Assembly (NCBI GenBank): GCA_964528575.1
Contig: CAZGTQ010000207.1
Location: 1-6,605, forward strand
DNA length: 6,605 nucleotides
From: CAZGTQ01 sp964528575
Lineage (GTDB): Bacteria > Planctomycetota > UBA1135 > GCA-002686595
Reading direction: 5' to 3'
A model generated the notes under the pieces. That model was given only the letters and a program-made list of their open reading frames with translations. It had not been told where the DNA came from and did not search any database. Positions 1 through 3,795 of the stretch are shown here, one piece after another; positions within the stretch are counted from its first letter, which is position 1; every line of letters begins with the position of its first letter. The translations under genes were made by a program, and so were the position numbers.

Positions 1-552
1 GCGCAGGCGCTCGACGAGCGCGGTGCAGTCGCGCATCCCGTCCAGGAACGCGCGCACGCGCTGCGAGCGGATCCCCGCGAGGTCGTAGCCGACGCTCATG
101 TCGTACAGCGTCGCCGCCGACGCCGGGTCCGCGCCGACCGCCGGCAGGTGCGCGAGGATCGTGACGAGCATCGCGCCCTTGACGTACTCCTCGAGCGACT
201 GCTCGAGGCGCAGCTCCTGCGACCACTCGACGTTGTAGCCCTCGCGCTGCATGTCGATGCACGGCCGCGGGAGCACGAGCTCGTCGTTCACCTGCACGGT
301 CTTCAGCTCGACGATGCGCGAGCCGCCGAGCCACGCGAGCGCGACGTTCTGCGCCATCTGCGACTGCGGCCCGGCTGCGGGGCCGAGCGGCGTGCCGGCC
401 GCGAGCCCGTGGAAGCGAGCGGAGTAGTCCCGCGCCCCCGACCCGGTGAAGAAGCGCCGGCGCGGCAGGTCGAACACCGCGTCGTGCCGCTCCAGCTCGC
501 GCACCGCCCGGCGCACGAGCGCGCCGAAGGGGACGGGGCGCAGCTCGACCAT
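1..552 (-). CDS. ygfK: YgfK-like putative selenate reductase subunit / glutamate synthase-type oxidoreductase, N-terminal part (truncated by window edge)
   Basis: Read on the minus strand from the ATG at 552-550, this frame is open for 184 codons and leaves the window, so only the N-terminus is seen. It matches my memory of E. coli YgfK: residues 57-62 GPAAGP followed by QSQMAQN, then WLGGSRIVELKTVQ (74-87), RPCID (96-100), NVEWSQE (107-113), EEYVKG (121-126) and MSVGYDLAGI (152-161). In the family (about 1000 residues in E. coli) this segment begins a dihydroorotate dehydrogenase-like FMN domain. Iron-sulfur and FAD/NAD(P)-binding domains follow and would lie left of the window. E. coli ygfK sits with molybdenum hydroxylase-type genes and has been linked to selenate reduction; its true substrate is uncertain. 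The start is supported by alignment at the N-terminus (RPVPFGALVRR resembles RPIPFEELL). No strong Shine-Dalgarno precedes it. It is divergent from the HTH-EIIA gene. Confidence 0.88.
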   Translation of the reverse strand, partial: MVELRPVPFGALVRRAVRELERHDAVFDLPRRRFFTGSGARDYSARFHGLAAGTPLGPAAGPQSQMAQNVALAWLGGSRIVELKTVQVNDELVLPRPCIDMQREGYNVEWSQELRLEQSLEEYVKGAMLVTILAHLPAVGADPASAATLYDMSVGYDLAGIRSQRVRAFLDGMRDCTALVERLR

Positions 553-602
553 CACCCGCGATCATGGCCCTCGCCGCGCGCGCGATCCAGCCGCGCTCGG
601 AT

Positions 603-610
603 GCTATCGT
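603..610 (+). promoter_or_regulatory. Putative -10 promoter element (GCTATCGT) giving a near-leaderless transcript
   Basis: GCTATCGT contains TATCGT (605-610), which fits the bacterial -10 pattern TAnnnT. It ends 8 nt before the ATG at 619, which puts the expected transcription start within about two bases of the start codon. The same octamer lies at 3161-3168 before another gene. No convincing -35 hexamer is visible about 17 bp upstream, and no Shine-Dalgarno precedes the ATG. The 66-bp divergent spacer (553-618) must also hold the promoter of the minus-strand ygfK-like gene. On that strand TAGCAT (607-602) overlaps this element. The promoter role is inferred from pattern and position. Confidence 0.4.
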
Positions 611-618
611 CTTGCCGG

Positions 619-1284
619 ATGACGCCCGAGCAGCTCACTCCAGCCGAGGCCGCGCGCGTCCTCGACGTCTCCGAAGCGACCGTGCACCGCTGGATCCGCC
701 AAGGGCTGTTCCACTCGTCGGCGCGCGAGGGGACGATCGCGCGGAGCGAGCTCGAGCGCTGGGCGCGCGCGCACGGCATGGGCGCGTCGCTCGAGCGCGC
801 GCCGGGACGCGCGCCGACGCCGGACCTGCTCGCGGACGCCGTGGCGCGCGGCGCGGTCGCGAGCGACGTCGAGGCCGGCACGGCGGCCGAGGCGATCGAG
901 GCGGCGGTGGGGCTCGTGCGGACGCTCGACGAGCGGGCGCGGGCGGCGATCCTGGGCGAGGTGCTCGAGCGCGAGCGGATGGCGAGCACGGGCCTCGGCT
1001 CGGGCGTCGCGCTCCCGCACCCGCGCCGGCCGCCTGCGGACTTCGTCGAGGACGCGATCGTCGCGGTCGTCTACCCCGCGCGGCCGCTCGACTGGGCCGC
1101 GGTCGACGACCAGCCGGTCCACGCGGTGTTCCTGTTGCTCTCGCCGAGCGCGCGGATCCACCTGCAGCTCCTCGCGCGCGTCGCCTACGTGCTGCGCGAG
1201 CCCGAGTTCGGCGAGTTCCTCCGCTCGCGGCCGGGCCACGAGGAGCTCGTGGCGCGCCTGCGCTCGATCCGGAAAGGGCCGTGA
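619..1284 (+). CDS. Helix-turn-helix / PTS EIIA type-2 domain fusion protein (putative phosphorylation-responsive regulator)
   Basis: The product has 221 residues. Residues 5-52 form a MerR/excisionase-type helix-turn-helix: LTPAEAARVLDVSEATVHRWIRQG has the usual sequence of helix, turn and recognition helix. A Pro/Ala-rich linker follows at about 57-68. Residues 69-218 resemble a PTS EIIA type-2 (fructose/nitrogen) domain, with GSGVALPHPR (127-136) carrying the expected phospho-acceptor His134 and a second conserved-type His in HLQLLARVAY (181-190). No EIIB or EIIC domain or sugar permease is seen, so a regulatory role, as for PtsN, is more likely than sugar uptake. The ATG at 619 was preferred over the in-frame ATG at 601 because the HTH begins just after it and because 601-618 contains the promoter-like TATCGT. 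The stop overlaps the ClC start by GTGA. DNA binding and control of the channel are inferences. The domain calls are firm. Confidence 0.88.
   Translation: MTPEQLTPAEAARVLDVSEATVHRWIRQGLFHSSAREGTIARSELERWARAHGMGASLERAPGRAPTPDLLADAVARGAVASDVEAGTAAEAIEAAVGLVRTLDERARAAILGEVLERERMASTGLGSGVALPHPRRPPADFVEDAIVAVVYPARPLDWAAVDDQPVHAVFLLLSPSARIHLQLLARVAYVLREPEFGEFLRSRPGHEELVARLRSIRKGP
1271..1284 (+). promoter_or_regulatory. Shine-Dalgarno-like sequence and GTGA stop/start overlap coupling the ClC gene to the HTH-EIIA gene
   Basis: GGAAAGG (1271-1277) is a purine-rich ribosome-binding-like stretch inside the last codons of the upstream gene. The GTG start of the ClC gene (1281-1283) overlaps the upstream TGA (1282-1284). 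This arrangement typically gives translational coupling and decides the ClC start: the first in-frame ATG lies at codon 117, inside the membrane domain. Confidence 0.6.
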
Positions 1285-3101
1285 GCAGCGCGCGCGAGCC
1301 GGACCCGGCCGCCCCGAACCCGGCCGCGACGGATCCGACGGCTCGCGCCCCGGCGGCGCGGCGCAGCGCGTGGCTCGGGCTCCCGCCGGGCGTGCGCCGC
1401 GTCCTCGACCGCCTCGCGCCCGAGGACGAGCGCTGGGGATCGCTCGTGCTGCTCGCCGTCCTCGTCGGGCTGGCGAGCGGGATCTCGGCGGTCGGGCTGC
1501 GCAGCGGCGTGCACCTGCTGTTCGAGGCGCTCGCGGTGCTGCGCGACGAGTGGATCGGGGTGCTCCTGCCGGCGCTGGGCGCGCTCGCGGGCGTCGTCGT
1601 CGTCACGCTCGCGTTCCGCGAGCGCGAGATGCACGGCGTGCCGCAGGTGATCCACGCGGTGTGCCGCGGCGGGGGCAAGATGCGCAAGCGCGGGATCCTG
1701 TCGCTGTGGGTGGGCAGCCTGCTCAACGTCAGCGCCGGCGGGTCGGCCGGGCTCGAGAGCCCGATCGTGTACAGCGGCGCGACGATCGGCTCGACGATCG
1801 GGAGCCTGTTCGGCCTGGACGAGCGACGCCGCTCGGTGCTGCTCGCGTGCGGCGTCGCGGGCGGCATCTCGGCGATCTTCAACGCGCCGATGACGGGCAT
1901 GATCTTCGCGCTCGAGGTCGTGCTCGTCGAATGGAACCCGCTGACGATCGTGCCGGTGATCGTGTGCTCGGTCTCGGCGACGGAGGTCTCGCGCCTGATC
2001 CTGGGCAACGAGAGCTCGTTCCTCGACGCGACGTTCTCGATGCACGTCGTCGACCTCGCGGCGTGCATCCCGCTGGGGATCGTCGCGGGGTTCGCGTCGA
2101 CCGGCCTGTCGCGCTTCGTCGACGCGTGCAGCGCTCTGGCGCACAGGCTCCCGCGCCACCGCTTCGTGGCGCCCGTCGTGTTCGGCCTCGCGGTCGGCGC
2201 GCTCGGCCTCGCGGCGCCCGAGGCGATCGGCGAGGGCTACGACACGGTGACTGCCGCGATCGAGCCGCGCGGGCTCGAGGCGGGGCTGTTGCTGTGCTTG
2301 GGCCTCGCGGTCGCAAAGCTCGTCGCGACGGGGCTGACGCTCGGCTCGGGCGCGCCCGGCGGCGTGTTCGCGCCCTGCCTCGTGCTCGGCTCGCTCGTCG
2401 GCGCGACGTACCACCGCGCCGCGGCCGCGGTGCTCCCGCCGACGGTCGCGCTGGGGCCGGAGGGGAGCTACGCGCTCGTCGGGATGGCGGGGCTCGTCGC
2501 GGGCGTCATGCAGGCGCCCCTGACGGGCATCCTGCTCGTCATGGAGGTGACGGGCGGCTACGAGGTGATCCTGCCGCTGATGATCGTGTCGGTGCTCTCG
2601 CTCCTGCTCGCGCGGCGCTTCGACCGCTACGGGATCTACACGAAGGAGCTCGCCGCGGCGGGGGATCTGCTGCGGCTCGGCACGGACCGCCGGATCCTGT
2701 CCGAGATCGACGTGAGCGAGGCGCTCGACCGCGAGGTGGCGACGATCAGCGAGGACATGACGCTGAGCGAGGTCGTCGACGTCGTGAAGCGCTCGGGCCG
2801 CAACCAGTTCCCGGTCGTCGATCCAAAGAGCGGCGCGTTCGTCGGCCTGCTCGACCTACGCACGGCGCGCGAGCTCCTGTTCGACCCCGACGTCGCCCGC
2901 GTGACGTTCGTCAGCACCGTGATGGACCCCGAGCCGCCGACCGTCTCGCTCGGCGGCTCGCTCGCCGACGCGGTCGAGCTGTTCGACCGCACCGGCGTGT
3001 GGGTCCTGCCCGTGCTCGACGGCGAGCGTTTCGCGGGGCTGCTCAGCAAGTCGACGCTGTTCGACCGCTACCGCCACGAGCTCGCCGTCCAGGCGTCGTG
3101 A
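1281..3101 (+). CDS. ClC-family chloride channel/transporter with C-terminal CBS-domain pair
   Basis: This is a 606-residue inner-membrane protein. Residues 1-35 are a Pro/Ala-rich cytoplasmic leader, about 50-460 form the ClC membrane domain, and about 485-600 hold two CBS domains that typically sense adenine nucleotides. ClC landmarks are present: HGVP (118-121, filter motif 1), GLESP (157-161, motif 2, with the external gating glutamate as Glu159), FNAP (about 199-202), GGVFAP (360-365, motif 3) and GGY (Tyr427, matching the anion-coordinating Tyr445 of E. coli ClC). By alignment with E. coli FNAPLAGILFIIEE, the internal proton glutamate Glu203 is replaced here by Val213, and Ser107 of motif 1 is replaced by His118. 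Such replacements occur in CBS-bearing bacterial ClCs and, for Glu203, in animal ClC channels. H+ coupling therefore cannot be assumed. The GTG start overlaps the HTH-EIIA stop, so the pair forms an operon. Confidence 0.95.
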   Translation: MSSAREPDPAAPNPAATDPTARAPAARRSAWLGLPPGVRRVLDRLAPEDERWGSLVLLAVLVGLASGISAVGLRSGVHLLFEALAVLRDEWIGVLLPALGALAGVVVVTLAFREREMHGVPQVIHAVCRGGGKMRKRGILSLWVGSLLNVSAGGSAGLESPIVYSGATIGSTIGSLFGLDERRRSVLLACGVAGGISAIFNAPMTGMIFALEVVLVEWNPLTIVPVIVCSVSATEVSRLILGNESSFLDATFSMHVVDLAACIPLGIVAGFASTGLSRFVDACSALAHRLPRHRFVAPVVFGLAVGALGLAAPEAIGEGYDTVTAAIEPRGLEAGLLLCLGLAVAKLVATGLTLGSGAPGGVFAPCLVLGSLVGATYHRAAAAVLPPTVALGPEGSYALVGMAGLVAGVMQAPLTGILLVMEVTGGYEVILPLMIVSVLSLLLARRFDRYGIYTKELAAAGDLLRLGTDRRILSEIDVSEALDREVATISEDMTLSEVVDVVKRSGRNQFPVVDPKSGAFVGLLDLRTARELLFDPDVARVTFVSTVMDPEPPTVSLGGSLADAVELFDRTGVWVLPVLDGERFAGLLSKSTLFDRYRHELAVQAS

Positions 3102-3141
3102 GCCCGTCCGCGGCCCGGGCGGCGGAGCGAACCGACCCGGT

Positions 3142-3156
3142 GCGCGGGCGCCGCGC
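3142..3156 (+). terminator. GC-only hairpin downstream of the ClC gene (weak terminator candidate)
   Basis: GCGCGG (3142-3147) and CCGCGC (3151-3156) form a perfect 6-bp stem with a 3-nt loop, 40 bp after the ClC stop. No T-run follows, so it is not a canonical intrinsic terminator. In sequence this rich in GC such stems arise easily by chance. It lies just upstream of the proposed -10 element at 3161. The rest of the 73-bp spacer shows nothing else I can support. Confidence 0.2.
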
Positions 3157-3160
3157 CGGC

Positions 3161-3168
3161 GCTATCGT
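3161..3168 (+). promoter_or_regulatory. Putative -10 promoter element (GCTATCGT) placed for a leaderless transcript
   Basis: This is an exact copy of the octamer at 603-610. TATCGT (3163-3168) ends 6 nt before the ATG at 3175. With standard -10 geometry the transcription start would fall on the A of that ATG, giving a leaderless mRNA. The gene has no Shine-Dalgarno, which agrees with this. No clear -35 hexamer is visible. Confidence 0.45.
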
Positions 3169-3174
3169 CCGCCC

Positions 3175-3615
3175 ATGGCCACCATCTTCGAGAGCGCGGT
3201 GATCGCGGCCCCGGTCGACGCGGTCTGGGCGCGGATCCGCGACTTCAACGGGCTCCCCGACTGGCACCCGGGCGTCGAGACGAGCGCGATCGAGGACGGC
3301 CGCCGCGCCGACGAGGTCGGCTGCGTGCGCCGCTTCCGGCTGCGCGACGGCGGGCTGATCCGCGAGCGCCTGCTCACGCTCTCGGACCTCGAGCGCTCGT
3401 GCACGTACTCGATCCTCGAGTCGCCGATGGGCCTCGAGGGCTACGTCGCGACGCTGCGGCTCCTGCCGATCACCGCGAGCGCGCGGACCTACGCCGAGTG
3501 GACGGCGCGGTTCGCTTGCCCGCCCGAGCACGAGGCCGAGCTGGTCCACGCCATCGGCCAGGGCGTCTTCCAGGGCGGCTTCGCGAGCTTGAACGAGCAC
3601 TTCGGGCGCGGCTGA
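3175..3615 (+). CDS. SRPBCC (START/Bet v1-like) superfamily protein, polyketide cyclase/dehydrase-like
   Basis: At 146 residues, the product has the usual length of a single-domain SRPBCC protein. The pattern is that of the Polyketide_cyc2-like group. An N-terminal strand (FESAVIAAP, 5-13) leads into VDAVWARIRDFNGLPDWHPG (14-33), the helix and tryptophan-containing loop typical of the family. A charged strand follows (VGCVRRFRLRDGGLIRERL, 48-66), then YSILESPMGLEGYVATLRL (78-96), a further strand around YAEWTARF (106-113), and a long C-terminal helix from about 116 that closes the pocket. These folds bind hydrophobic ligands; the ligand and any catalytic role cannot be read from the sequence. 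There is no signal peptide, so it is probably cytoplasmic. The ATG at 3175 fits the N-terminal strand of the fold. It lies 73 bp after the ClC gene with its own putative promoter, so it is probably a separate unit. Confidence 0.88.
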   Translation: MATIFESAVIAAPVDAVWARIRDFNGLPDWHPGVETSAIEDGRRADEVGCVRRFRLRDGGLIRERLLTLSDLERSCTYSILESPMGLEGYVATLRLLPITASARTYAEWTARFACPPEHEAELVHAIGQGVFQGGFASLNEHFGRG

Positions 3616-3670
3616 GCGCTCTGTTGCACCAGCTTTGCAGCGAGCCGGCGTCGACCGGCCGCCGCCGAGC

Positions 3671-3687
3671 GGCTAGGAGCACTAGCC
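3671..3687. repeat. Perfect inverted repeat in the SRPBCC-peptidase spacer (operator or hairpin candidate)
   Basis: GGCTAG (3671-3676) and CTAGCC (3682-3687) are perfect inverted arms around the 5-nt spacer GAGCA. The repeat is centred about 36 bp upstream of the start site expected from the TACCAT element at 3703-3708, a position where regulators often bind. It has no T-run, so it is a poor terminator. Elsewhere the 180-bp spacer (3616-3795) contains two TTGCA copies 11 bp apart (3624-3628 and 3635-3639) in a slightly AT-richer patch, and the short dyad GCCGG-CGTCGA-CCGGC (3644-3659). I see no gene in the spacer. Confidence 0.35.
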
Positions 3688-3700
3688 AGGCGCCCCAGCC

Positions 3701-3708
3701 GCTACCAT
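3701..3708 (+). promoter_or_regulatory. Putative -10 element (GCTACCAT) for the exported peptidase gene
   Basis: GCTACCAT shares the form GCTANNNT with the octamers at 603 and 3161 and contains TACCAT (3703-3708), a TAnnnT match. The implied transcription start near 3715 would leave a leader of about 80 nt before the ATG at 3796. Unlike the other two genes, this one has a Shine-Dalgarno, as expected for a leadered transcript. The inference rests on pattern only. Confidence 0.33.
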
Positions 3709-3785
3709 GCCGTCCGGGCCTCGGCACGCCTCCGCGTTGGCCCGCCCGACCCCCGCACCCGCCCGATCGAGCTCCGTTTCCGCAC

Positions 3786-3790
3786 GAGGA
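3786..3790 (+). promoter_or_regulatory. Shine-Dalgarno sequence GAGGA
   Basis: GAGGA lies 5 nt before the ATG at 3796, which is good spacing. It fixes this start, since no ATG or GTG is seen in frame in the preceding 100 bases. It is the clearest ribosome binding site in the window. Confidence 0.65.
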
Positions 3791-3795
3791 TCCCG

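Noticed and set aside
148..618. Plus-strand open frame upstream of the HTH-EIIA start, reading in the same frame as that gene
   Set aside because: It is antisense to the YgfK-like gene, whose motifs are clear on the minus strand; the Arg/Leu-rich translation looks like a shadow. The HTH begins just after the ATG at 619.
564..1280. Upstream extension of the ClC frame to an ATG at 564
   Set aside because: The translation is low-complexity Arg/Ala/Gly and overlaps the well-supported HTH-EIIA gene in another frame. The GTG at 1281 with its overlap is the better start.
635..2414. Long minus-strand open frames opposite the HTH-EIIA and ClC genes
   Set aside because: Their composition (Arg, Ser, Pro, Ala, His) is typical of the antisense of GC-rich coding sequence, and no motif is recognisable.
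3102..3120. GCCCG...CGGGC dyad right after the ClC stop as an intrinsic terminator
   Set aside because: It has only a 5-bp stem with a 9-nt loop and no T-run; it is expected by chance at this GC content.
1370..3202. 610-codon plus-strand open frame overlapping the ClC gene
   Set aside because: Arg/Ala/Gly-rich shadow frame caused by GC-biased codons; it has no domain signal, while the ClC frame shows all the family motifs.
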